A DNA stretch of 64,000 nt, from positions 1-64,000 of the forward strand of contig CALWIP010000023.1 in NCBI GenBank assembly GCA_944380775.1, in the 5' to 3' direction. The translations under genes were made by a program, and so were the position numbers. The notes under the pieces were generated by a model that was not told the DNA's origin, did not search any database, and was given only the letters and a program-made list of their open reading frames with translations. Shown here piece by piece: positions 45,934-53,637 of the stretch. Origin of the DNA: an uncultured Clostridia bacterium. GTDB taxonomy: Bacteria; Bacillota; Clostridia; Oscillospirales; Acutalibacteraceae. Position 1 is the stretch's first letter; every line of letters starts with the position of its first letter.

Positions 45934-46789
45934 CCACCTTTTCGTAAACTTTATATTCGTCCCAAATATCCTCCAGCTGCTGGAAAATATGCGTGACGTC
46001 CTCGCGGTTGTGCAGCGCGGCGGCGACGATCAGCGCCTTGATGAGGCTGAACGGCGCAACAAGCGCGTCCACAATGGACGCCATGTCGCTGCGCGCAAGC
46101 AACAGGTAATCGGCGGGCTGCGCCAGCGGCGAAAGCCGGCTGTCTGTAATGGCGATGACCTTTGCGCTGCGGTCGGAGGCGAAATTCATCGCCTTGACCG
46201 CTTTGCGCGAATAGCGAGGGAAGCTGATGCCGATAACGGTATCCTCTTCGTTGACGCGGATCATCTGCTCAAAGATTTCCGCTTCGCTAGTCGAATTGAC
46301 CAGCTTGACCCGCTCGAACATCAGGGTAAAATAATAGTAAAGGAACGAACCCAGCGCGTAAGAGCTGCGCGCAGCCAGAATGTAGATCTTGCGCGCGCGG
46401 GCAATGGCGCCGGCAGCCGCATAGAAATCCTCGCGGCTGGTCTCCTCCAGCGTGCGGCGGATCATCTCGATATCCTGGTTGAGGATCGATTCGAGCAGGT
46501 CGTTGTCTCCAATGCGCCCGGCGGTCACCTCCATGCGCTGGACGCTGGTGAGCTTGCTGCGGATCATCTCCTGCATGGCCTGCTGCAATTCCGGGTAGCC
46601 GCTGTAGCCGATCTCCGTGGCGAAACGCACCACCGTGGATTCGCTCACGCCCACGGTCGCGCCGAGGCGCGAGGCCGTCATGAACGCAACTTTATCGGAA
46701 TGCTCTTCGATATATTTTGCAATCAGGCGCTGCCCTTTGGAAAACTTCGGCATCCTCTCGCGGATGCGGTCTGTGAGCTGATTATTCAT
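45902..46789 (-). CDS. MurR/RpiR-family transcriptional regulator
   Basis: Repressor-type regulator of 295 residues with an N-terminal helix-turn-helix (about 1-77, LGATVGVSESTVVRFA) and a C-terminal SIS sugar-phosphate sensing domain (about 125-260, YILAARSSYALG). Family members usually answer to amino-sugar or sugar phosphates. Here it heads an operon of lipid, nucleotide and isoprenoid genes, so its targets are more likely elsewhere or itself. Confidence 0.92.
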   Translation of the reverse strand: MNNQLTDRIRERMPKFSKGQRLIAKYIEEHSDKVAFMTASRLGATVGVSESTVVRFATEIGYSGYPELQQAMQEMIRSKLTSVQRMEVTAGRIGDNDLLESILNQDIEMIRRTLEETSREDFYAAAGAIARARKIYILAARSSYALGSFLYYYFTLMFERVKLVNSTSEAEIFEQMIRVNEEDTVIGISFPRYSRKAVKAMNFASDRSAKVIAITDSRLSPLAQPADYLLLARSDMASIVDALVAPFSLIKALIVAAALHNREDVTHIFQQLEDIWDEYKVYEKVDENSEPTGAV

Positions 46790-46866
46790 TCCCCTACTCC
46801 TGCGTTTCCCCGCGCGCGGTTTCTCTCTTTCTCCGCCCCGCGCGGCGGGCGGAAAAAACCTATTTT

Positions 46867-46895
46867 ATAATAATTCTTTCCTTCTCAAAAATCAA
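46867..46895 (-). promoter_or_regulatory. Sigma-A promoter of the rpiR...ispH-rpsA operon
   Basis: Minus-strand TTGATT and TATTAT at 17-bp spacing, about 78 bp before the rpiR start. The region 46790-46954 is otherwise empty and T-rich. Confidence 0.65.
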
Positions 46896-46954
46896 GCGGA
46901 TTCCTGTTTTCGCCCTTTCATTTTACAATTCCCATACTTTTTTTATTTTTTTAG

Positions 46955-46983
46955 TTGACAAGCCGCGCGCCCAATGGTATAAT
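46955..46983 (+). promoter_or_regulatory. Consensus sigma-A promoter of tRNA-Leu
   Basis: Perfect TTGACA and TATAAT with 17-bp spacing; the start site would fall about 10 bp before the tRNA. Confidence 0.93.
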
Positions 46984-47000
46984 AGCAAACGTTGACATGA

Positions 47001-47084
47001 GCGCGAGTGCTGGAATTGGCAGACAGGCACGTTTGAGGGGCGTGTGTTTATGACGTACGGGTTCAAGTCCCGTCTCGCGCACCA
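47001..47084 (+). tRNA. tRNA-Leu (GAG)
   Basis: An 84-nt class II tRNA with encoded CCA. The acceptor stem GCGCGAG pairs with CTCGCGC. The anticodon stem CACGT / GCGTG holds loop TTGAGGG, so the anticodon is GAG at 47035-47037, reading CUC/CUU. A long variable arm follows, then a T arm with GGTTCAAGTCC. Confidence 0.95.
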
Positions 47085-47089
47085 GGCCA

Positions 47090-47123
47090 GCCTGGGACGT
47101 TGGATGCGTCCCAGGCTTTTTTT
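47090..47123 (+). terminator. tRNA-Leu terminator
   Basis: A 10-bp perfect stem (GCCTGGGACG / CGTCCCAGGC) is followed by seven T residues. Confidence 0.95.
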
Positions 47124-47173
47124 CTGCCTGCATACCGGCGGGTCCCTCGGGACGACAGAAAGGAGATTTACTG

Positions 47174-47593
47174 ATGAGAAAATTTGTGGATGAATTCAAA
47201 GCGTTCGCCCTGCGCGGCAACGTACTGGACATGGCTGTCGGCATCATCATCGGCGGCGCGTTCTCTAACATTGTCTCTTCTTTGACCGACAACTTGATCA
47301 ACCCCCTCCTCGGCCTGGCCGGCAGCGCGGACCTCAGCCAGCTCGCGTTGCAGCTGGGTGGCTGTGAATTGAAGTTCGGCGCGTTTTTATCCTCCGTCAT
47401 CAATTTCTTTATAATGGCGCTGGTGCTTTTCTCCCTGCTCAAATTCTCGAACAAGTTGAAGGGCCTCTGGAAAAAGCCGGAAGCCCCGAAGGCCCCGGCG
47501 ACGAAAAAATGCCCGTATTGCTGTAGTGAAATCCCGGCGGCAGCCGTGAAATGCGCGCACTGCGCCTCGGACCTCCCGCACGGGGAAGACTGA
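47174..47593 (+). CDS. mscL: Large-conductance mechanosensitive channel with C-terminal zinc ribbon
   Basis: Emergency release valve for osmotic downshock. It has 139 residues. The core is normal: FALRGNVLDMAVGIIIGGAF in the first helix and FINFFIMALVLF-type second helix (about 78-95). After a short linker (EAPKAPATKK) an added zinc ribbon follows: CPYC near 115 and CAHC near 131. Standard MscL ends in a helical bundle, so this tail is an accessory. ATG 47174 follows AAAGGAG. Confidence 0.93.
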   Translation: MRKFVDEFKAFALRGNVLDMAVGIIIGGAFSNIVSSLTDNLINPLLGLAGSADLSQLALQLGGCELKFGAFLSSVINFFIMALVLFSLLKFSNKLKGLWKKPEAPKAPATKKCPYCCSEIPAAAVKCAHCASDLPHGED

Positions 47594-47672
47594 GGCCAAA
47601 AGCCCCAAACGCGCCCGTCACACCGCGGGCCCACGGTCCATATACTAGAGAAGAACCTAGAGGAAAGGACCG

Positions 47673-48698
47673 ATGACGATGGACCATTTGCGCCGGTATT
47701 TTTTGCGCGCCAACGGCTCGCAGGGCCTTGTGAGCTATGAAGCGTCCCACCTGGGCGCCTTGCGGCGCGTTGTGCGCCTGAACGCCTACCCTGCGCCGCT
47801 GATGGAAGAACTTGCGGGTAGCTTGGCGGAAACGGCGGCGGCGTGCGGCCTTGAGGCCGAGACGCCGTGCTGCTTTCTGGACGGCTCTCCTGAGGGCGTC
47901 ATCCTCCCCGGGATCTCCGCGGCGGTGATGAACCAGCCTGCCTACCTTCCCGAAAGCCACGCCGCCTTTAGCCTGTTAGACGGCGAGATCCCCGCGGTGC
48001 GGCAAGCGCTGCGGGAGGCGCAGCGCTGCTTTCGGGAGGCGAAAGGGATCCACGACGCGTGGGAAAAGGTCTACATTGCCAACACGGATTTCGCCGGGGT
48101 CCGGCGGTTTGCCGCCGAAAAGAGCCGCGCGCTGATCCCCGGGGAACCGGCGCAGCCGAAAGGCGCCTGCGTCCACCGCTTTTTTGGCGCCGCCACCGCA
48201 GACGGCTCCGTGGACCACATTGCGGAGCTGACCGCCGGCCTGCCGAACCGCTATTTTCTCAAGGGCCGGCCCGGCACGGGAAAATCGACCCTCCTGCGGC
48301 TTATTGCCGCATATGCGCTCGACCGCGGTTACGATGTGGAGCTGTACCACTGCTCCTTTGACCCGGACAGCGCCGACATGGTGGTCTTGCGCTCGCTCGG
48401 CTTCTGTGTATTTGACAGCACGCCGCCGCATGAATATTTCCCCGTACTGCCCGGCGACGAGATCTGGGACCTGTATGCGCTCGCCGTCAAGCCGGGGACG
48501 GACGAATTTTACGCTGCGGAGCTCGCGGCCTTCCAGGCGGCGTACCGGGAAAAAACAGCGCAGGCAGCGGAATTCCTGCGCGCCGCAAAGGACCGCTACG
48601 GCGCGTTCTGCGCCGGTTTCCTCCGGGATCTCTCCCCCGGCCTTTGGCAGGAAGAAAAAGCCCGCATCCTGCGGGAATTGCTCGGCCCGGCCGCCTAG
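47673..48698 (+). CDS. P-loop ATPase-like protein, PRK06851 type, with degenerate first repeat
   Basis: Uncharacterised family of two tandem P-loop domains. It has 341 residues. The second domain (about 165-300) keeps a Walker A GRPGTGKST at 198-206, the VELYHCSFDPDSADMVVL strand and FDSTPPH. The first domain (about 5-105) aligns by eye with it (FLRANGSQG with FFGAATADG; CCFLDGSPEGVILPG with the HCSFD strand) but has LNAYPAPL where the P-loop should be. It therefore has one functional nucleotide site at most. ATG 47673 follows AGAGGAAAGG. Confidence 0.8.
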   Translation: MTMDHLRRYFLRANGSQGLVSYEASHLGALRRVVRLNAYPAPLMEELAGSLAETAAACGLEAETPCCFLDGSPEGVILPGISAAVMNQPAYLPESHAAFSLLDGEIPAVRQALREAQRCFREAKGIHDAWEKVYIANTDFAGVRRFAAEKSRALIPGEPAQPKGACVHRFFGAATADGSVDHIAELTAGLPNRYFLKGRPGTGKSTLLRLIAAYALDRGYDVELYHCSFDPDSADMVVLRSLGFCVFDSTPPHEYFPVLPGDEIWDLYALAVKPGTDEFYAAELAAFQAAYREKTAQAAEFLRAAKDRYGAFCAGFLRDLSPGLWQEEKARILRELLGPAA

Positions 48699-48718
48699 CG
48701 GCGGCCCACAGACCAAAA

Positions 48719-48750
48719 GCGGCGTGCATCTTGCGATGCACGCCGTTTTT
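48719..48750. terminator. Bidirectional terminator between P-loop gene and asnS
   Basis: A 9-bp stem (GGCGTGCAT / ATGCACGCC) with a 6-nt loop, GTTTTTG on the plus side and GCTTTTGG on the minus side. It serves both convergent genes. Confidence 0.9.
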
Positions 48751-48767
48751 GTTTGCCGGTAAATAAA

Positions 48768-50162
48768 TTAGAATTCCGCGCTGCCGGTCGTCCGTGGGAA
48801 GGGGAGCACATCGCGGATGTTGGAAATGCCCGTGAGGTACATGACCATGCGCTCAAAGCCGAGGCCAAAGCCCGCGTGCTTCGCGCCGCCATAACGCCGC
48901 AGGTCCAGGTACCACCAGTAGTCCTCCTCGTTAAGGCCAAGCTCCTTGAGGCGGGCGAGCAGCACGTCCATGCGCTCTTCCCTCTGGCTGCCGCCGATGA
49001 TCTCGCCGATGCCCGGCACCAGCAGGTCCACTGCGGCCACCGTTTTCCCGTCGTCGTTCAGGCGCATGTAAAACGCCTTGATTTCCTTCGGGTAGTCGGT
49101 GACGAAAACCGGCTTGCCGAACACCTGCTCCGTGAGGTATTTCTCATGCTCGGTCTGCAGGTCGCAGCCCCATTCCACCTTATATTCAAACGCGTCGTTG
49201 TTCTTTTTGAGGATCTCCACCGCTTCGGTGTAGGTGACGCAGCCGAAGTCGGACGAAACAACGTGCTGCAGGCGCTCCTTGAGGCCCTTGTCGACATAGG
49301 TGTTGAAGAAATCCAGGTCATCCGGGCAGGTATCCATGACGTATTGGATGATATATTTGATCATATCGCGCGCGAGATCCATGTCGTCCTGCAGGTCCGC
49401 AAAGGCGATCTCCGGCTCAATCATCCAGAATTCCGCCGCGTGGCGCGGGGTGTAGGATTTTTCCGCGCGGAAGGTCGGGCCAAACGTATAGATTTTCCCG
49501 AACGCCATCGCCATGCACTCGCCCTCCAGCTGGCCGGAAACGGTAAGCGAGGTGTGCTTCTGGAAGAAATCCTGCGAATAGTCGACCGCGCCGTCCGCCG
49601 TGCGCGGCAGGTTTTCAGGGTCCAGCGTGGTGACGGTGAACATTTCGCCCGCCCCCTCGCAGTCGCTCCCGGTGATGAGCGGCGTGTGGACATAGACAAA
49701 CCCGCGGCTGTGGAAGAACTGGTGGATGGCGAACGCCGCCGCCGAGCGCACGCGGAAGGCCGCGCTGAACGTATTGGTGCGCGGGCGCAGGTGCGCAATG
49801 GTGCGCAGGAACTCCATCGAGTGGCGCTTCTTTTGCAGCGGGTAATCCGGCGTAGAGGGGCCTTCCACCGCAATTTCCCGCGCGTGGATTTCAAACGGCT
49901 GCTTCGCCTCCGGCGTAAGCGTCAGCGTGCCCGTGACGCGGAGCGCCGTGCCGACATTCAATTTTGCAATCTCTTTATAATTCTCGACTTTGCCGTCTTC
50001 AAACACAACCTGGACGCCCTTGAAGCAGCTCCCGTCGTTCAAATCAATGAATCCCAGCGCTTTCGAGTCGCGGATGGTCCGCGCCCAGCCGCACACCGTG
50101 AGGGTCTGGCCGGCCAGCTCCTGCGCGCTTTGATACAGCTTTGCGATCTCCGTCCTTTTCAA
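48768..50162 (-). CDS. asnS: Asparaginyl-tRNA synthetase
   Basis: Class II synthetase charging tRNA-Asn. It has 464 residues: an N-terminal OB-fold anticodon-binding domain ([18 protein letters not shown], near 18-35) and the catalytic core with motif 3 GFGLGFERM near 430. The start is TTG 50162 with AAGGAGG 7 nt upstream. No T-box leader was seen; the promoter is about 55 bp upstream. Confidence 0.97.
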   Translation of the reverse strand: MKRTEIAKLYQSAQELAGQTLTVCGWARTIRDSKALGFIDLNDGSCFKGVQVVFEDGKVENYKEIAKLNVGTALRVTGTLTLTPEAKQPFEIHAREIAVEGPSTPDYPLQKKRHSMEFLRTIAHLRPRTNTFSAAFRVRSAAAFAIHQFFHSRGFVYVHTPLITGSDCEGAGEMFTVTTLDPENLPRTADGAVDYSQDFFQKHTSLTVSGQLEGECMAMAFGKIYTFGPTFRAEKSYTPRHAAEFWMIEPEIAFADLQDDMDLARDMIKYIIQYVMDTCPDDLDFFNTYVDKGLKERLQHVVSSDFGCVTYTEAVEILKKNNDAFEYKVEWGCDLQTEHEKYLTEQVFGKPVFVTDYPKEIKAFYMRLNDDGKTVAAVDLLVPGIGEIIGGSQREERMDVLLARLKELGLNEEDYWWYLDLRRYGGAKHAGFGLGFERMVMYLTGISNIRDVLPFPRTTGSAEF

Positions 50163-50215
50163 GAAAAGACCTCCTTACTCTGTTTCGCCGGCCATGCGGC
50201 AGGCGTTCTTATCTA

Positions 50216-50244
50216 TTGTATAACAGCGCGCCGGTTTACGCAAG
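50216..50244 (-). promoter_or_regulatory. Sigma-A promoter of asnS
   Basis: Minus-strand TTGCGT and TACAAT at 17-bp spacing. The leader of about 45 nt is too short for a T-box. Confidence 0.75.
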
Positions 50245-50311
50245 GGATTTTCCTCCAAAAAGACCGCCTGCGGTAAAAAACCGCTGAAAAAAAGTTTTTT
50301 TCAAAAAGGTC

Positions 50312-50340
50312 TTGATTTTCCGGAATACTTCCGCTATAAT
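50312..50340 (+). promoter_or_regulatory. Sigma-A promoter of tRNA-Ser
   Basis: TTGATT and a consensus TATAAT with 17-bp spacing, about 31 bp before the tRNA. Confidence 0.85.
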
Positions 50341-50371
50341 ATAACAGTCGCCTGTGGGCGGCGCGCCAAAT

Positions 50372-50458
50372 GGAGAGGTATTCTAATTGGTAAGGAGCCA
50401 CATTGGAAATGTGGTGTGCCGAAAGGCATTGTGCGTTCGAGTCGCATCCTCTCCGCCA
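50372..50458 (+). tRNA. tRNA-Ser (GGA)
   Basis: An 87-nt class II tRNA with encoded CCA. The acceptor GGAGAGG pairs with CCTCTCC. The anticodon stem CCACA / TGTGG holds loop TTGGAAA, so the anticodon is GGA at 50405-50407, reading UCC/UCU. A long variable arm (TGTGCCGAAAGGCATTGTG region) is present. Confidence 0.95.
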
Positions 50459-50463
50459 ACTGG

Positions 50464-50494
50464 CCGGATCCGGATTCCCCGGATCCGGTTTTTT
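50464..50494 (+). terminator. tRNA-Ser terminator
   Basis: The stem CCGGATCCGG / CCGGATCCGG with a 5-nt loop is followed by six T residues. Confidence 0.93.
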
Positions 50495-50523
50495 ATTCCC
50501 CTTCCGTTTTTTTCAAAAAAACC

Positions 50524-50552
50524 TTGCTTTTTCCCTTTCCCTATAGTATAAT
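50524..50552 (+). promoter_or_regulatory. Sigma-A promoter of tRNA-Pro
   Basis: TTGCTT and TATAAT with 17-bp spacing, about 16 bp before the tRNA. Confidence 0.85.
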
Positions 50553-50568
50553 TATTTACGTTGCATTT

Positions 50569-50645
50569 CCGGGTGTAGCGCAGATTGGTAGCGCGCTTGA
50601 ATGGGGTTCAAGAGGCCGCAGGTTCGACTCCTGTCACTCGGACCA
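50569..50645 (+). tRNA. tRNA-Pro (GGG)
   Basis: A 77-nt tRNA with encoded CCA. The acceptor CCGGGTG pairs with CACTCGG (one G-T pair). The anticodon stem CTTGA / TCAAG holds loop ATGGGGT, so the anticodon is GGG at 50603-50605, reading CCC/CCU. Confidence 0.95.
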
Positions 50646-50677
50646 TCGGAGTATCTTTCGGGATACTCCGATTTTTT
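50645..50677 (+). terminator. tRNA-Pro terminator
   Basis: The stem TCGGAGTATC / GATACTCCGA with a 6-nt loop is followed by TTTTTT, starting directly at the tRNA 3' end. Confidence 0.94.
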
Positions 50678-50712
50678 CATAAAACCCATCCATAACACAG
50701 GGAGGAAGCGAA

Positions 50713-50943
50713 ATGAAACGGGCGTTAATTGGCGGGTTCCTCGCATTGATTGGAACCATCTGGGCCTTGACTTTTTCGATGGTCGCGCTGGGCAATCTGG
50801 TCTCCGGCTGGAGCAACCCCCCGGGGCGGTTTTTGACGACCCTCCTGGAAATGGACCTCATGCCCCTGTTTGTCGTGTCGGTCCTTTTAACCCTCTTGGG
50901 ACTGGTCCTCATGGTGGCTGAATATTTCCGCAAAGACCCCTGA
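50713..50943 (+). CDS. Small two-span membrane protein, unknown function
   Basis: 76 residues with two hydrophobic helices (about 4-28 and 49-69) joined by a short polar loop with NPPGRF, and a positively charged end. ATG 50713 follows GGGAGGAAG. No family was recognised. It may be read through from the tRNA-Pro promoter, because no separate promoter is clear. Confidence 0.68.
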   Translation: MKRALIGGFLALIGTIWALTFSMVALGNLVSGWSNPPGRFLTTLLEMDLMPLFVVSVLLTLLGLVLMVAEYFRKDP

Positions 50944-50956
50944 TTTTCTTCGCAGC

Positions 50957-50996
50957 AAAACGGCGGGCGCATCGTTTGGAATGCCCCGCCGTTTTT
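50957..50996. terminator. Bidirectional terminator between small membrane gene and ABC permease
   Basis: The stem AAAACGGCGGG / CCCGCCGTTTT with a 17-nt loop, followed by T on both strands, lies between the convergent stop codons. Confidence 0.85.
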
Positions 50997-51006
50997 GGGT
51001 CTGTTT

Positions 51007-52173
51007 TTATTCGCTGCGCAGCGCGTCGATGGGGTGCAGCATCGCCGCGCGCCGAGCCGGCATGTAACCAAACAACACGCCGATGCCGGCCGAAACAAAG
51101 AACGCCACGGCAACCACCCCTGCTGAAGGCGCCGCGTCAAACCCAATCAGCGACGCCGCAACGTAAGTCAGCACCGCGCCCAGCAAAATGCCCAGCACCC
51201 CGCCGAGCGAGCTCTGCACCGCGGCTTCCACAACGAATTGCCGGAGAATCACCCGCCGTTTGGCCCCAAGCGCCTTGCGGATGCCGATCTCCCGCGTCCG
51301 TTCCGTAACGGAGACCAGCTGGATGTTCATGATGCCGACGCCCGCCACCAGCAACGAGATGCCCGCAATGCCAACCAGCAACCCGGTCATCATGCCGGTG
51401 ATCGTCTCCACCATTTCCATCATCTCGGCAAGCGTCGTCACAGAATAAAGGTCTTCGTCCCCAAAGACGGCAAACAGCTTTTGCTCCAAATAGCTCTTCG
51501 CTTCATCCACAGCGCTCTCTTCCGCCAAAAAGGAGTACTGGGAAATCCTCCCGCTTCCGGAAAGTTTCGCCGCGCTGGAATAGGGCAGGTAAACGCAGTC
51601 GTCTGAGCTGCCTTCTTCCGAGTCCGCTTCTTCTGCCAAAACCCCTACGACTTGGTACGGCTGCCCATTGATCTTGATGCGCTGCCCAATGGGATCTTCC
51701 CCGCTAAACAGTTCCTGCGCAACATAGGAGCCGACCACGCAGGCCTTGAGCTCCGCCTCTGTGTCGGAATAGGTAATAAACCTCCCGGAAGAAAGCTCCA
51801 GCCCATTAATGGCAAAATAGCCTTCGGCAACACCGGTAACGCTTGTGCGGTTTAACGTGACGTCTTCCTTGCGCACCGAACCCATGACAGACGCAACGGG
51901 AGTCATTTCCAAAAGCAAGCCATCGGAATCCTCCAGCATTTCATAGAGGTCCTCCGGTTCCACATTCCGTGAATCGGTGTTGGTCACGGTTACCGTAACT
52001 TGGTCTGCGCCGAGGTCGGAAAAGCTCTCAACAATATAATTCGTCATGCCGTTCATCAAGCTCACCAGGACAATGACCGCCGTCACGCCGATGATAATCC
52101 CGAGCATGGTCAAAAACGCGCGCAGCGGCCGTGCCGCCAAGCTTTTAAGCGCCAGTTGAAAGGTTTGCAGCAT
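51007..52173 (-). CDS. MacB-type ABC transporter permease
   Basis: Permease of a tripartite-like exporter (MacB/FtsX fold). It has 388 residues: first membrane span near 18-45 ([17 protein letters not shown]), a large extracytoplasmic domain (about 50-265) and three C-terminal spans with the [12 protein letters not shown] motif (near 305-317). ATG 52173 overlaps the ATPase remnant by 29 nt. The permease itself looks intact, but its ATPase and fusion partner are broken. Confidence 0.92.
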   Translation of the reverse strand: MLQTFQLALKSLAARPLRAFLTMLGIIIGVTAVIVLVSLMNGMTNYIVESFSDLGADQVTVTVTNTDSRNVEPEDLYEMLEDSDGLLLEMTPVASVMGSVRKEDVTLNRTSVTGVAEGYFAINGLELSSGRFITYSDTEAELKACVVGSYVAQELFSGEDPIGQRIKINGQPYQVVGVLAEEADSEEGSSDDCVYLPYSSAAKLSGSGRISQYSFLAEESAVDEAKSYLEQKLFAVFGDEDLYSVTTLAEMMEMVETITGMMTGLLVGIAGISLLVAGVGIMNIQLVSVTERTREIGIRKALGAKRRVILRQFVVEAAVQSSLGGVLGILLGAVLTYVAASLIGFDAAPSAGVVAVAFFVSAGIGVLFGYMPARRAAMLHPIDALRSE

Positions 52174-52462
52174 AGGTCTCTCCGTCCCCGTCAAAGATGA
52201 TTTTCCCGTCCTGAACCTGCACCACGCGCTGTGCCTGCACCGCAATGGACGGGTCGTGCGTAATGATGATAACCGTGTTCCCCTCGCGGTGGAGCTGATG
52301 CAAAAGCGCCAGCACCTCGCGCCCCGTGCGGGAATCCAGCGCGCCGGTCGGTTCGTCCGCTAGGATGAGCGGCGGGTTGCCGACCAGCGCCCGCGCAATG
52401 GACGTGCGCTGTTGCTGCCCGCCGGAAAGCTGCGTGGGGTAGTACCCCAATTTGTCGCCCAA
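52145..52462 (-). pseudogene. 5'-deleted ABC ATPase (C-terminal part only)
   Basis: Only the last 105 or so residues of a MacB/LolD-type ATPase remain: LSGGQQQR signature, [11 protein letters not shown]alker B region and THDPSIA switch histidine. Walker A, the Q-loop and about 130 residues of the N-terminus are absent. The frame can be opened only by a TTG with no ribosome-binding site. Upstream the DNA runs directly into membrane-fusion-protein coding sequence in another frame, so the 5' end was lost by deletion, or by mis-assembly. Confidence 0.85.
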
Positions 52463-53637
52463 ACCGGAACCACCAGCGTATCCGCCGATTCCTCGAGGAC
52501 GATATCTGCCGAGACGTTCATGCCGGGCAAAAGGTTCCCCGGCTCGTCGATGCGCACCGTCACCGGGTACACAGTGACTCCGTTGGACGAACTACTCACC
52601 AAACTCACGTTGGTCACCACGCCCGTGTAGCTTTCCTCCGGCAAAGCGTCTGCCGTTACCTGCACGGTCTGCCCAACCGCCACGTCGAGGACGTCTGTTT
52701 CGTCGATGCTCATTTCAAAGGTAAGGGCCGACATATCGTAAATGACCGCCATCGCGCCCTGCGACGTCCCCGCATTTAGATTTTCCCCGGCCTTGACATT
52801 CTTCTGCACCACCTGGCCGGAAATCGGCGCGGTAATTTCATAATCCGCAAGCTGGTCTTGCTGGTTTTCGAGGGAATCCTTTGCGTCTTCCAAGCTGTTT
52901 TCCGCATTTTCGAGCGTGCGTTCCAAAGATTCCAGTTGGTCCTGCACAGAATCCGCGGTAAACCGGAAGAGCGCGTCCCCCGCTTCGAGATAATCGCCTT
53001 TCGCTACGAAAACTTCTTCAATCTTTCCGCCGTAATCCGCCGTAACCGTCGTGCCGTCCGGGGCGGAAAAGGTCCCGTCGGCGCTGCACGGCATACCGTT
53101 GACCTCCGCCGACGCAGTCATCCCTTCCGAAAGTCCCCCGGGGTTTTCCACCTCGATGGTCACGGTGCGCGTCACCGCGCCGCCCGACGCGGCGTCTTCA
53201 TGGTCTTCCACGGCGGCTACCGTCCCGGTCAACACGTCCATTGTGCGGTTGACCGTCACCGACGCAGCGTCCCCAACGGAGATCCCTTCCGCCACCGACG
53301 CTGCAAACGGGACGTCTAACTGCATGACGCTGTCGTCATACAGCTCCACCAGCGCCGCGCCTTCTTGAACGGCGCTTCCCTCTTGCACAGAAACTGAGCG
53401 CACATAACCTCCGCTCGGGGTAACATAGTCCAGCGAATCATAATGGGAAGCGGCTTCGCGGTAATCCGCAAGGGCTTCTTCATAATCCTCCTGCGCCCGC
53501 TCTACCTGTTTGTACGCGGAGCTAATCTGCGTTTCCACAGAATCCGTATCCACCCGGTAGAGTACATCCCCTTCCTGTACCTGATCCCCTTCTTCGAAGT
53601 CGGCCGCTACAACCTCCCCGCTCACCAAGGCCGTCAC
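52360..53637 (-). pseudogene. Membrane-fusion (HlyD/MacA-like) protein lacking both ends
   Basis: The middle of a periplasmic-adaptor-type protein: first lipoyl half VSGEVVAADFEEGDQVQEGD at the very start, long coiled-coil helices (near 210-240, ESLERTLENAENSLEDAKD), second lipoyl half YEITAPISGQVV and a beta-barrel to [12 protein letters not shown]. The signal/anchor segment and first strands are absent, as is the C-terminal domain. The last 34 residues are ATPase DNA read in the wrong frame. Both ends coincide with abrupt joins to the neighbouring genes. A GTG at 53637 without a clear ribosome-binding site is the first start. Confidence 0.82.

Noticed and set aside
50163..50215. T-box leader before asnS
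   Set aside because: The leader is about 45 nt, without a specifier loop or the conserved TGGNACCGCG-type T-box sequence.
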